DNA of 64,000 nt from positions 4,092,001 to 4,156,000 of the forward strand of contig OX596336.1 in NCBI GenBank assembly GCA_951394405.1, read 5' to 3'. Below the pieces are notes generated by a model. The model was not told where the DNA came from and made no database searches. It worked only from the letters and a program-made list of their open reading frames with translations. The stretch is from Coprinellus micaceus (Eukaryota; Basidiomycota; Agaricomycetes; Agaricales; Psathyrellaceae). The first letter of the stretch is position 1. Every line of letters begins with the position of its first letter. This document shows positions 1 to 11,256 of this stretch, one piece after another. A program made the position numbers and the translations under genes.

Positions 1-1497
1 GAATTTATCGAATCGCACCTGAAGCTCCTCGTAGGCTTGTATGAATGCAGGAGAATGGTACATCTCCCCGTAAACCCGAACATCCTCTTTCTGGGCTCCA
101 GGCCTCCAGCGAAGCTCAGCTCCAAGAGTATGAAAATGCTCTTGCCGTGTCGTCGACTCAAGTATCTCCTTGATAATGGGGACAAGTGGCCGATAGTGAA
201 ACTCAGGTACAGTAAACGCGTAACTTCCAGGTTTTTCCGAGCTCTTGCTAATCGGAACGTTAATAGTCGTTGGGACCGTCATCCACAAAACACCGTCGTC
301 CTGCCCAAATCTTGGATCGCACTCATCTTCATACTGAGAAGCAGCGAGGACGTCGTTAATTTGACCCCAGTTAGTGTCGCGAACATCCCCAGGTTTGAAG
401 CTGTCGCTCCCAACAATATCCAGTAGGTGCTGAAAAGAACGCTGGCTTTTCTCGTGATCGTCGGACCAGAACCATTCCCCAAGGCGGAAGGAACTGACGT
501 TGGGGAATGGGTAGAGAGAAGGCGCGGGCTCCTTCTGGGCGTATCCTTCAGGACTGACGTCGCCCTCCAACGCTTTCGGACCGCCGACACCTTCGAGGAC
601 TTCCGGAGCATGAACAGCTTTGAGCATTTCCGGCCCTCCGAGACCTTCGTGGAGGTCGGCTGGCACGGTGGAGGAGTCTGGGTCGTGAGGATTGTCATTT
701 GAATAGAGCGTGTACGACTTATACAAGCCAAAAGCGTTGAGACGGGTCGCCACGCGCCTGGGTTGAGATACAGGCGTGCTGCCTGATTGCACACCATCTA
801 CCGAGGGAGGAAGGGTACTAGAGGGCGAAGTATGCGTGCTGTTCACTTGGCTTGTTTGGGGCTCGAGCTGTGGTTCGCCGAGAACGGCGTGATAGAGCGA
901 GGCGGGGAGAGCAGACACGCAGGAGGGCTTTACGTTGGCGGCACGTTGGATCTTGTGCGGTAACACCCTCTTTCGAAGGCCCCTTCCAAGCTCTTCCTCT
1001 TCAGGAGTGTCCTCCTGCATCGCCAGAGGAGTTAGCCAGCCTACGAGGGTGTTTGAAAGATGCTTACGTTTGCTAGCAAGCTCGAGTGTTCGTCACTGAG
1101 TCCAAGTTCTGGCTATGAAATTCATGGCATATGACACCCGCGACATTAGTCTTAGAAAAGATGGGGAGCTCACCGGAGGGGGCGTGGCAGTAGTGATAGT
1201 AGCCTGCTTCACAATATCAACGTCGAAATCCTCGGTACTGCTCGATAGCCACGCCGGTCGTACTCGTTTCCTCGAGTGCGATTTCCCTCCGATCGAAGTC
1301 CCCGCTGACTGAGTATCATCTTTTCGCGACGTTGAGGCATAGTGTCTTTGCCGCGCTTCTTGAAGGTTACGGCCCAGTCGTTGCTTGAAGACAGAGCAGC
1401 GACTGACATGCAGTGCATAGCTGTTTGGCTGCATAAAACGCTTTCCGCATTGACACTTGGCCGACCAGGGCTGATTCGGAAGCTCATCGTTGTACAT
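1..1497 (-). CDS. Plavaka-type transposase, 5' part (runs off the left edge)
   Basis: N-terminal part of a Plavaka (CACTA-like) DNA transposon transposase. Model: exons 1497-1174, 1112-1068 and 1014 to the edge, with introns of 61 and 53 nt; phases agree. Exon 1 has a C2H2-like finger near residues 15-35 (CQCGKRF then HVSRC) and a basic stretch RKRVRP. Exon 3 carries the hallmark RRVATRLNAFGLYKSYTLYS, then FRLGEWFWSDDHEKSQRSFQ, NWGQINDVLAASQYEDE, VPEFHYRPLVPIIKEI and VYGEMYHSPAFIQAYEELQ, which correspond in order to blocks of the second Plavaka copy at 34.1-38.9 kb. The catalytic and C-terminal parts would lie outside the window, so intactness is unknown. No frameshift is visible in the part seen. 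The start at 1497 is the first Met of the open frame; an earlier start is possible. Confidence 0.8.
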
Positions 1498-1919
1498 ATC
1501 GAGGGGTGCCGGGGCCTGAGGGACCTGAGCTGAGAGGCCTGTCGAACTCGAAAATCTGCGTATATTGCTCTTGGCCGTTTCAAACTTGAGATTAAAGTTG
1601 AACTCAAATCTGCGTTGGGGATTATATTGACGCCGACCATGGCGGCACGTGTCTGAGGGGCAATCTTCGCCAACTGCTGTTGGGCGCTTAGCGCCTAGAT
1701 CTTGGCACGAAAGCTCCCTCGTAACCTCTTAAAACAGCCTCAGTACCTTTATCTCTCAGTTCTTTTCTTTCTAGCTGTCAGAATAAATGAAAGATGTATT
1801 GCATAGTATGAGTAAGCATAAGAAATGATGACGAAACCTGAAGTATTGCGAGTACTAGGATGGACTGCAAAGGAAACAAGACTGAAAAGGGAGGGACGTA
1901 TGCTTATGAGTCAGAACGA
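1498..1919. other. intergenic, no gene recognised
   Basis: Spacer of 420 bp between the 5' end of the Plavaka gene and the 3' end of the next minus-strand gene. Short open frames here overlap the transposase in other frames and look like shadows. Confidence 0.5.
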
Positions 1920-4900
1920 TTAGGTGACAACGCGGCGCTGGAAGCGAGGAGGGGATTTGGGAGCAGCACGCAACACATGCTCGATCTCCTTCTTGTCAAC
2001 AGCGGCTTCACGAAGCGCCTGGTTCATCTTATCAGAGATCATCGGCCAGGCTAAAATTCAATAAACTCGATGAGTTACAGGGAGTCCGTTGAGTGTCGTG
2101 GCGATGCTCACCATTGCCAGCAGTCTCCGGGGTAATATGGGTCATTTGGACAATAATCTCGCTACCCAGTAGCTCCGAGTCCAGCGTTTCAGCCGCCTTG
2201 CCAGCCGCCGATTCGGTGCGCGACACCTCTGGGAATCGTAGGCATTAGCGCAATATCAAGCATTCCGAAGTTGTGATGGGACTCACTATGGTTGACGATC
2301 GCCTCGCTGTACAAGCCCTTGAGAGTAGGGCCAACAACCTCGTTGTCTCCGTCGTCGGGGCTCGCCTCAGAACTCGCCGCCTCGGTCTCCGGAAGGCAAG
2401 ACGGACCCATGGTCTCGTAGAAGGACAAGAAGTCTTGGTGAGGCCCCATGGCAGTGATCGTCCAGGGTATGAGAGGATCGTAGAACACGGTGTCCGACCG
2501 ACCTGAGTGCCAGACACGGCGTTTCCCTTCACGAGACTGGATAGCTTGCAAGAAGCGCCGAGAAATGAACGTTTGCATCCAGGTGAGATCCTCGAGGTTG
2601 GATTTGGATGTTCCCTTGGAGAATGCAGTACGAATCCACACGTTAACACACCGTGCCTTCTTCAAGTAGATCTGCTCAAGTCGTGCGGAGCTGGCAACTT
2701 TCTCCGGCGAGGTCTGCGATCCGAAGTCTTCTATCGAACAGAACATCACGGTAATCTAGAACGGCAGTGATTAATTCTAATTTCAAAATAGAGGGGACGA
2801 TCGCGAGGCTCACTAAGGCTGTGATCATTGGCAGCAGGCCGACGAGAGGGTGTCTTTCCCTTGTTGCATTCGAACTGTCGATGTAGGGATTGCAACCCTT
2901 TTGATAAGAACGGGTGAGGGAGAGAGGGGCCGCTTCCGCGAGGTAATTGACGAGGGCGGCGATGGCGTTGTTGGTGAGGACGTTTCGGAAGAGGTAGGTG
3001 TGCCGTGGGTGTGGTACGCGACCTGCCCTGACATTGTCGTGACAGGACGAGATTGTGTCGAGGCAGATGTCCGCGCCGTCCTGAATAAATCGGACCAGCG
3101 TCAGTATTTAGCAAGACGTGTCAAGAAGGGACGATGCGTACCTGCTGGGTGTAGCATTCATGGCGATCGTGGTGGTCTCGGTGGGTTTGTTCACCGGGCT
3201 TCTCCAGGATGAGGTGGTAATTTGAGCTGGTGAGAGCAGTGTTGAGTGAGCTGTCGAGGAGCTGAACTGTTGAATGACGCTGGGCCGAAAAGTCTGGGCA
3301 GATTCTGGGGTCGAACATGCCAGTGTGAACACACCCCAGGATGCAGAGAAGGAGGCGGAAGAAGAACTCGAGCGCCTAAGTGCGATATTCATAAGAAAGA
3401 AGAATCGCGAACATGTTGCTAACTGCACTCACACGTTGCTTGACCGGAACAGCAACACGAGCCTTGTAGTAGAGGAGAGCATCTTCTGTAAAGACTGCGA
3501 AGGCCAGTAAGTAGAATGATCAAGGAGAAATCGTAAATATCATTACTCACGACCCATCCAACCGTACTTCTCAATATCCTCGAGGGACTTCTGAGAAAGG
3601 TCGTTCTGGCTTGCCAGCGACAGAAGAATTGTCGCCTCAAGAGAGTTCAGGCAGGCATCGATGAAGAGAGCGACGGTGGACGCAGTTGAGATACCTCCCC
3701 CAATGATCCTCATTGCCAACATGTTGCAAATCCACGTTGACAGGACGATGACAAGGCCGACATCAATGACATCGTCCTTCGGAAGACTCGGAGGGAACAC
3801 GCTGGGAGGCATCAGAAGAACTTGATAGTAGAAAGCTCTAAAGTTCAATATGTTCACCAGCACAAATTCCCAGCCTAACGCCTTGCGAATGGTGATAGTT
3901 GCCAAGACCTCCTCCGTCGTCTGGTCGATGACCTCCGCTTGGACGCTTTCGGTGTCGTTCACGATTGCAAACATTCGTGCGAGCTCGCCCAGGCCCAGTC
4001 GTACCACTTTCCCCGGTGATCGGTTGTAAACAGGGTTGCCTTCGCCCTCAACGTAGGCAAGACTGAACATGGGCGCTTGAACAGGTGCGGCCGTTGATTG
4101 AGACCCCTTGAATAGTGGTGTCAAGAGCACGTTAATGTGTGGACTTGAAAGAGAGCTCACCTGCGACGAGAGGTTGCTCGGGCCAGCAGTGCCTGGACCC
4201 TGGCTCGCGGGGGGGGCCACTCGAAAGTTGGCCAACACTGGCCTGTTCGCGGCAGGGGGAGTGGAGCGATGAGAAGAAGGGGCTGGTGGCTGAGATGGAG
4301 GTTGCGGTTGAGTTTCCGGTGGTGGCGCTGTGAAGTCGAAGAGGAGACTGTCCAATTGGGGGGCCAAGTCGTCGGGAGCAGGATAGGGGTGGGCGACCAA
4401 CGTGGCGAGATTGCCCAATGGAGGCGGGACTACGGAGTCCTCTCGACGGTAGATCGGCGTTCTACGTGGCGCTGGAGGGGTGTTTGCCTTTGTTGGGGGA
4501 GTGAGATGGAGCTTCGGCTCTTCAACGACACGGCGTACCTGCACAGTGCTCAAAATGGATGGCCCGGGTTGCTGCTGCTGAGGCTGTAGCCGTGGCTGTT
4601 GTTGTTGAGGATGAGATTGCGGTTGTGGTGTTTCTGAGGTGCTTGGGCCAGAGCGTTGTTGCTGCCGCTGTTGTGGTAACGACTGTGTGGAAGGGCCGGG
4701 GCCCTAAGTCACGGTGAATTAGTCGATCGACGTCGTTGAAGTCGACGCCTACTCACCTGCTGTTGGGGTGTCGATGCCCCTTGGTCCTTCTTCTTTTTCT
4801 TGCCTCGTTTCCCCTTTTGAGGAGGGGGAGGTGGTGGGGTATCCTGGCCGCCTTGGGAGAGGTCGACTCGCGTCGGCGGTAGTGACTGCGTCCTCTGTCG

Positions 4901-5557
4901 GACCATTGGCAATGGACATCTCTACAGAGATAAAGCGACCCAAAACTGCAAAGTGAGCCTCACCCAATCTCAAAACATCTGAGACACGCACCGTGAAGAG
5001 ATCTGAGTGTCCCATGCTATACTGAACGAACTCCGCATCGGTCTGTCTGAGATTACCAATGCTGAGGGGACCGGTGTTCGACTACGGACGATTCAGCACA
5101 CCGTCGGTGAGAAGATTCCGTTCGAAGAGGTGCTTACTGGAGATCCTGTTGATGCGTGAAGCTGTTGAAGTTGTTGAAGGCTCTCATAGATCTTGGCGGT
5201 GAAGGCATCCTTCTCGCTGTCGTTCATAAGCTCCGAGCCAGGGAGTTGGATGCTATCCGATGGCCGATCCGAGGGACACCACATCCGCGACGAGCTTGCC
5301 TAGGAGGTAATTTAATAGGGCTTCCTATTTCGATGGTTCGAGCTTACCGTAGCGGGCGGAATGACAGAGGAGAAAGGGATGATACCGGGGTGGATGCCAG
5401 CTCTTCGGGGTTGGATAGCGACATGAGGAGGCTGGCGCTGCGCAGAATTCGAGCCCTGTGCAGACGTTGACTGTGAAGAGGAACCGAGTTGGCTAAGGGG
5501 ATAGTACCGACCCTCCCCGCCAGGGGGAGGATTGGGCCCTCGCCGATGGAAATCCAT
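1920..5557 (-). CDS. unrecognised 11-exon protein, Pro/Gln-rich N half, hydrophobic middle
   Basis: Predicted 1019 aa from 11 exons: 5557-5348, 5299-5138, 5081-4992, 4921-4757, 4703-3551, 3494-3433, 3375-3142, 3080-2814, 2755-2287, 2228-2112 and 2050-1920. All phases close and the last exon ends in TAA. The first ~400 residues are low complexity: a P6 run and a K-rich block near 4790-4830, and a glutamine-rich block near 4560-4690. The middle has several hydrophobic stretches (DVGLVIVLSTWICNML, STVALFIDACL, LEFFFRLLLCILGCV, LVGLLPMITALITVMF), so membrane association is possible. The C-terminus is charged (KKEIEHVLRAAP). I recognise no family. It could be a lineage-restricted membrane protein with a disordered cytosolic N-terminus. 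Exon 1 starts at the ATG at 5557; an in-frame open stretch extends a little upstream. Confidence 0.7.
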
Positions 5558-5735
5558 CAAGGAGGCATGGGGTCTCGAGTCGAAGGGTAGCTGTATAAAT
5601 ACACCGCCATTCCCTGGCCCACCAATAGCCCCTTACCACTGGACATCCATTCTAGTGTTCCAAGGAACAGGACACAGAAGGAATGGTTGACCCACCCAGC
5701 AGCCCTTCACAGACGCATCCACAACGAATATGGGA

Positions 5736-6370
5736 TCTGTGAACCTGCGAACCAGAATCAGCGCTCGTGAACACCCCTATCCGTACCCTGCTTCACCTTA
5801 GTCACCAACGTCCTATCTTCATGGAACCGCCCAACATTCAGTGCCTTGGCTTTGACTCGAAATAGACGCTTACGTGGCAAGAACGGGACGTAGAAGGAAT
5901 AGCTTGAGCCACACGACAGGGCCCTCACAGAAGGCCATCTCCAGAAACAATAGATGCTGTCGAAGTGAGCTCAATCCAGATAGAACGAAGAAACACGCGA
6001 GGGAAGGTCGAGCGCTGTGTCCTCGTTCCCGGACGCTTATCGGTGAACCTGTGAACCAAAATCAGCGCTACGAACACCCCATGTCTGTCCCTGCTTCACC
6101 TTGGTCTCCAACGTCCTATCTCCATGGAACCGCCTGATATTCAGTGCCTTGGCTTTGACTCGAAATAGACGTTTATGTGGCAAGGACGGGACGCAGAAGG
6201 AATAGCTTGAGCCACACGACAGCGCCCTCACAGAGGGCCAACTCCAGAAGCAATAGATGCTGTAGAAGTGAGCCCAATCCAGATAGAATGAGGAAACGTG
6301 TGCGGGAAGGTCGAGCACCACGTCCTCGTTCCAGAGCCTTGATAAGCCTAGACTGGGAAGCTCTGGCGAC
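5736..6370. repeat. tandem duplication, 303-bp period, about two copies plus a partial one
   Basis: The block around 5736-5830 recurs around 6040-6133, and the block beginning with the ATGGAACCGCC motif at 5821 recurs at 6124, giving a period of 303 bp. Copies differ by scattered substitutions and small indels. A degraded third partial copy precedes 5736. A minus-strand open frame (6564-6037, 175 codons) spans the second copy, but the corresponding frame is not kept open across both copies, so I do not call it a gene. Confidence 0.75.
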
Positions 6371-7060
6371 GAAGTTCCGAGAAGAAGGGGGAACATAACG
6401 TGAATAAGGCTCCAGATAACAAAGCCTCGTTCCAAATACTCCAGAAGTGTGTGAAGCCGGGGTGATGACGACAGAAGTTTGAATGTTGGTTGCTTGGTCC
6501 ACGCTCCATTTTTGCAGATGGGGTTTGGCCGCCGCAAGGTGTGCATCTGGATGTCATTTGTCACTAGTTCAGTTCCATGTGTTCATATCAGCCAGTACAC
6601 GCACAGCCTAGCCTTCAAATCATGGAGAAATTGAATGCCAGGTGGCGATAGATGCTACAAAGGGATATGTTATACGGACAAGTTTAGTCACCCATAACCC
6701 AGGTCTGAGAACTCGGGGCTGGTGCTACCACCGTGATCGGATTGGAGAACGATTATCCCAGTCATACTCTCCGTACCCAAGAGCTTGAAGTCCGGCCTAT
6801 GAGGTGAAGCCAAGGGACAGAAAAGCGCAGATACAGGATTGCCTCAGGCCACAGGGTCCACTGGCAATCGAGTTCAGGACGTTGGTGATGAGGGGAGAGA
6901 GGAGGTTTGAACGGCGGTTCAATTTGATTCTGCGAAGTCGCTGCTGCTGATTGATCGGGTGATGTTGCGGTTGGCCCAAGAGTTCCCAGGTGGGCCTTTG
7001 GTGTCTCTCCTTGCCTCGTCTTCCGTCTTCTATTCAGTCGCTGAGGGTCTCACCCTCGAG
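6371..7060. other. intergenic, no gene recognised
   Basis: No family or convincing exon recognised. A 33-codon in-frame extension from 6962 could be a longer 5' exon of the following plus-strand gene. Confidence 0.4.
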
Positions 7061-7845
7061 ATGTCCCTCTTCGCTGTGAGTTCGCTCTCATGTTTAACTT
7101 GCACACTAACTCATCGGCCTGCTACAGGGGTTACCGTACGCATACGTGAACTTCTTGACTGACCCCGGAAACGGAGCCTCCGCCCTTTCGCCCGCCCCAT
7201 CGCCCGCCTCCCCCGAACCTGTTGAAGAACCGTTGTTCAGTACCTGCGGTACAGAGGCGGATCCACCCCTTGATTTTGTCTGGACTCTACCCCTGGAGTT
7301 GGTATGAATTGTTCCTCAGTTGCATGGCGTCAGTGACTGACATCATGCTTTTGCAGTCCCGACTCTCGTTGGACGAACTCGAGCAAGTGCACCTTTGGCT
7401 TCAGCAGCAGCGCATCGAAATCCAAATTGGAGGTGCAGAAGAACGGCTCGGCGAACATGTGCATCAATGCGTTGAAATTACCACCCTCTTAACTGGACTT
7501 CAGAACCGAATACGGGAGATCAAGGAGCGGCAGGAGGTGGTGTCGAATGGGATGTCTCGACGCAGGCCGCTCTACTACTACGAGCAGATGGAGCGGCTTT
7601 CGAATCTCTTTTTTACTAGCCAGAACTCCAGGATCCACTATCGTTTACACCAGCCTCCCATCCCCCCGCTTGGCCAGATCTTCCGGCGCATTGGCGCACT
7701 ATTCTACGGGGTACCCTCACTGGCCACTGAATATTTTACTCGTGAATGGAACTATATACTCAGGTCGGCACAGAGGACCTTGAATCTCCAGCTCTCCAAT
7801 GGGGTCATAGCGGCGGACGATGTCACCACGACAAATGTAAATTAA
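7061..7845 (+). CDS. small unrecognised coiled-coil protein
   Basis: Three exons (7061-7075, 7128-7301, 7357-7845) with introns of 52 and 55 nt give 225 aa ending in TAA. The N-terminus is MSLFAGLPYAYVNF, followed by a Pro/Ser/Glu-rich linker. A heptad-like helical region follows (LSLDELEQVHLWLQQQRIEI, then TTLLTGLQNRIREIKERQEV). The C-terminal part has aromatic and basic residues. In-frame ATGs at 6959 and 6962 would add 34 or 33 residues; I chose 7061 because it lies next to the short first exon. No catalytic motif is visible and I do not recognise the family. The organisation (short disordered part plus helix) resembles the other small single-copy proteins in this window, without sequence similarity that I can see. 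Confidence 0.65.
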
Positions 7846-8069
7846 CGTGTACTAGCTCTTGCCCATGTTGTATCCATACCCTAGTAACTGTAGCCTTAGT
7901 TCACTGAGCTCCCCAACCGAGTAAGTCCTAGCTTGAAGCTTGACGCCCAACGACTCGCACACGCAGGTTCGAACAAATTGAATGAATTAAACGAATTAAA
8001 GGGGATTATGCTACTTGGCATGAACGGCAGAGGGTGGACACATTAGAGAGACGCAAATGGGCTGGCAGC

Positions 8070-9550
8070 CTACTGCCCATCATACTCCGAAGAATCCTCT
8101 GCATCTCCTAGATCGGTGCAGTTATGCATGCACAAGAACCTTTCTAGGTAGACGCGGCGACACGTATCGCAAACCACGAATACCTTCTCGATATCCTCGG
8201 CGTCCATTCCTGGACAACGATCATGATAAATGGCGGTCAGGACACTGAATTCCTCGGCGGTGGGATCGTAGGGTTCGTCTTTGCAAGTGTGCCTCCTCAC
8301 GCCGTCAACGAAAATGTAGCGCTCACATCCGTCGCACTCCCGCATAATTTTGCCAAACTCTGAAAGAGAGACGCCGATGGCCATCAATGCTACACACTTG
8401 AACAGTGTCTCGAGCTGGCGGTCCGTGGGCTCGGGGGTGAACTTCTTGATTTTGGCTTCCTTCAGGAACATGGCATCGAGTGGCAGACCTTAGGGTGACC
8501 ATGTGACATTAGAAAATGAAAGGTAGGGGATCTCAACAGCAGGAACTCACCGACAATGCTGGCCTGCTCCTCGATCCGTTCAGCAACGTGGGCGCGATTG
8601 GTTCGCAAGAAGTAGGGGGATCTATCGGGGTGGTGGAGTAGCTCTGCTGGCACAGTAACGTACTCCCACCACCGCGATGGGGTATATGCGGGGTCCACTG
8701 CGTCGCCTGCACCACTAATGTCGGTATTTGGATCCAGGTGATCGCCCTGTTCTATTAGATCTAGGGCGTCCTGAGTCAACAGAGTGGAGAGAATGGGGAG
8801 CACTGAGTTCACACACCTGGGATATTATCACGACCTTCAGCGCCTTCTCCTGCGCCCGTGAAATCGACCTCAGACTCGCACTTGGTTTCAGGCAGGTCCG
8901 CAGGAGCCCATCCCAAACGGACAAGTGGCTTGAACGTGGGCGTAACAATCAAGTCTTCTGGTTCTTCCCAAGATGTCTCGAGATCTCCAGTCCCTACCAG
9001 CAACGGAGTTGTGTGGTCAGTAAGAAATAATGGTCGCTCAAGTCCCTCCAGAATGCACCTATCAGCGTCGCAGCAACGCCACCCAACACATTTCCCAGTG
9101 ACCCCCTTCGTGTGGGAGTACCGCTGTGCCCAGTGAGAAAGGCGTGATCAACAGAGTAAGGTTTGACCCGACGTTGTGCGCGGCCACGGCGGAGGGTGAT
9201 GGTAGAGAGAGGGGATATTTCCCTGAAGTGGAGAGAGGGCGAGAGAGGAGAGGCATTCGACCTAACTCTGCCCTCGCGCCAACTGTCGTCTAGGAAGAGA
9301 TTGTTGGGGCTATGCACAGGGCCCCCACGAAATGGTGATCTGAGAGGAGCGTTGAGAAGCGTATAGGAGGAAGGCATGGTCCTCGTGTGATGACGAGAGG
9401 AGGAGGGGTGAGCTGGGGCTGAGAGCACCAGCACCCTCCCTTCTTATACCTGGTTGACTCGATGCCGGCAGTGATGAAGCCATCGGGTATAGCCCCGAGA
9501 ATCACCCCAACAATTGCAAGGTGGGGGGCGAGTTGGCCAAGGTTCACCAT
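8070..9550 (-). CDS. Cys-rich protein with two zinc-knuckle-like motifs, five exons
   Basis: Exons 9550-9450, 9381-9059, 8993-8815, 8770-8551 and 8488-8070; introns are 44-68 nt and phases agree. The N-terminus MVNLGQLAPHLAIVGVILGA is hydrophobic and could be a signal or membrane anchor. The central part is disordered. The C-terminal exon holds two CxxC..HxC motifs: CDGCERYIFVDGVRRHTC and CDTCRRVYLERFLCMHNC. The same spacing occurs once in each of the two genes at 31.6 and 39.6 kb (CISCKVVMIRSGALSVHAC, CLVCEAIVLREGLFSQHC), so I place all three in one local Cys-rich family, probably zinc binding. The function is unknown. The 8771-8814 intron is short and uses a weak GTGTGA donor, so that junction is the least certain. 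A start at 9655 is also possible. Confidence 0.68.
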
Positions 9551-9963
9551 ATTGATGAGAGGAATGAGGCGGGAAGAGAGTGAACTCAAAAACAAATTGA
9601 AGATTGGGTTCACAGGTCGGGCATCACCGGCGTCTATTCGGTCGCCAACTGACATGAGAGACCGGACTCGTCGAGAGTTCAACACTCAACCTTCAACGTT
9701 CAGAGTTTCTGTACAAAAGGGGGATATTCTCCGACTCGGATGGGGCGGGATATTGTTTCGTTCGTCGGCAAACTCTCACTTTCTTGAGGCGAATAGGGGA
9801 GTCAGCAAACTCTATTTTCCTTGCGAGGAAATAGGTGTCACCATTTTGTACTTATCGAGCCGTTTATCAAAACACTTCGACGTCTGACTTCAGTTTTCTT
9901 GAAGTTCCCTTTCCTCTCCCACAACGCGCCGTACAGCACCGAGCCTCCCCAACGCTACACTAC
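9551..9963. other. intergenic between divergent genes
   Basis: Spacer of 413 bp between two divergently transcribed genes; it presumably carries both promoters. No TATA element or repeat is convincing. Confidence 0.5.
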
Positions 9964-10725
9964 ATGTCGTCAGATCCCCCACCAAGTGGAGGCAATCAAG
10001 ATGTCAAGATTCGCCTCTGCACGATCTGCAAGAAGCCAAGGAGAGGTCACCCGCCTTCGGGCTGCCCGAACGCGATTGTAATTCCCATACATCGCACTCA
10101 GGACGGATCCTCCATATCTACTACGACCCCTACTATCCATCTCCAGACCTCCTCGACATCCCCTTTCGCTGGGAACCCGCAGGGATACTCGATTTCCGTT
10201 GCCGACAATGATATCCACCTTCTCTCGTCGCGTTCGCCTTCGGTCAAGCCGACCGCAGCCCAGCTCCAAAATGCCCAAGTCCAATGGAACAACATGTTCC
10301 ACGGACATGGTACATCAACCTCCCTGCCGTATGATTCCACCCCACAATTCACTCCAAACCCGGAACGGCCAGCCAATAACGACCCTCAGTGGCCTTCCAA
10401 CGCGGAATGGCAGCTCATTTTGGTTGGCCAGCGCGACCATGCGGGTAATTGGATTGTCACGAGTAGGGATGCAGGAGGTTCCTCGACTACAGCATCCCAT
10501 CCTCAACCCTCGTCAATGCCCAGCTCGTTCCCCACCCCTCCGGCCATGCCAACCACAGGACTTGATCCCGTGATGGCAGCGCACAATGGTCAAGTACAGC
10601 ACGCGCCGACTACCTCAACCCAGAACATGTCGGACAGCGTTGTCAAGCTCATTCTTGCGGCACTCGTCGGGGCTGCTCTGGCACTCTATGGTGTGGCCCG
10701 TCTCGCAAGACCTGAGTCTCAGTAG
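9964..10725 (+). CDS. tail-anchored protein with an N-terminal zinc-knuckle-like motif
   Basis: Single exon of 253 aa from ATG 9964 to TAG 10725; the open frame extends upstream, but 9964 opens directly onto the conserved-looking part (MSSDPPPSGGNQDVK). Residues 18-33 read CTICKKPRRGHPPSGC, a CxxC..H..C pattern. The middle 170 residues are Ser/Thr/Pro-rich and low complexity. A segment EWQLILVGQRDHAGNWIV stands out as folded. The last ~25 residues are VVKLILAALVGAALALYG followed by a short polar tail, a good C-terminal membrane anchor. Expected topology is cytosolic with an ER or outer-membrane tail anchor. The family is not recognised. The zinc-knuckle spacing is compatible with, but shorter than, that of the neighbouring minus-strand gene. 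Confidence 0.65.
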   Translation: MSSDPPPSGGNQDVKIRLCTICKKPRRGHPPSGCPNAIVIPIHRTQDGSSISTTTPTIHLQTSSTSPFAGNPQGYSISVADNDIHLLSSRSPSVKPTAAQLQNAQVQWNNMFHGHGTSTSLPYDSTPQFTPNPERPANNDPQWPSNAEWQLILVGQRDHAGNWIVTSRDAGGSSTTASHPQPSSMPSSFPTPPAMPTTGLDPVMAAHNGQVQHAPTTSTQNMSDSVVKLILAALVGAALALYGVARLARPESQ

Positions 10726-11256
10726 GGTAAGTCGTCGCAAATCCTGTCGCTCATCTGTTTCTCATTTTGGGCGATAGGACCACCACCGAGAGACCAATAT
10801 ACCCTTCAAGATAGCCATCTCCGTTTCGTTTACCTCTCACATTGTTATCAGTAGAATTGTGCTCGAATATATGTTATGAATTTGCTATGATCCCATCTCT
10901 ATTTGCTTCTCGAGGACCTACGACGATCCTAGCAAATTTGTGGCATGGCTCCTCGTAAAGGTTGACCTTGGAACTATTCCTCGCTTTCCGACTTAGAAAG
11001 GAGAGTAGGGCTCCCCCAATCATAGAAACAAGTGCCTGTGAAAGGAATTGGCGTCAAACTCAAGGGTCGCATCTCGGATGTGGGCGACTGTGGGCGTCCA
11101 CAAGGTTTGATGAACCCAATATCCCCCATCCAAAAATAGGCGTGCCGTCAGCCAAACTCAAATTAGTTGTGACATGCAATCGGAGTTCTAGCAATCACTC
11201 ATCCTCCACTCTCATCCTCCTTCCACTCTCCGACCTCGTTCACCTCTGCTATCAGA
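10726..11256. other. intergenic, no gene recognised
   Basis: Spacer of 530 bp between the tail-anchored gene and the DUF6698 pseudogene. Nothing supported here. Confidence 0.5.

Noticed and set aside
6037..6564. 175-codon minus-strand frame over the 303-bp repeat
   Set aside because: Aromatic- and Ser-rich sequence without a recognisable family; the equivalent frame in the first repeat copy is not maintained.
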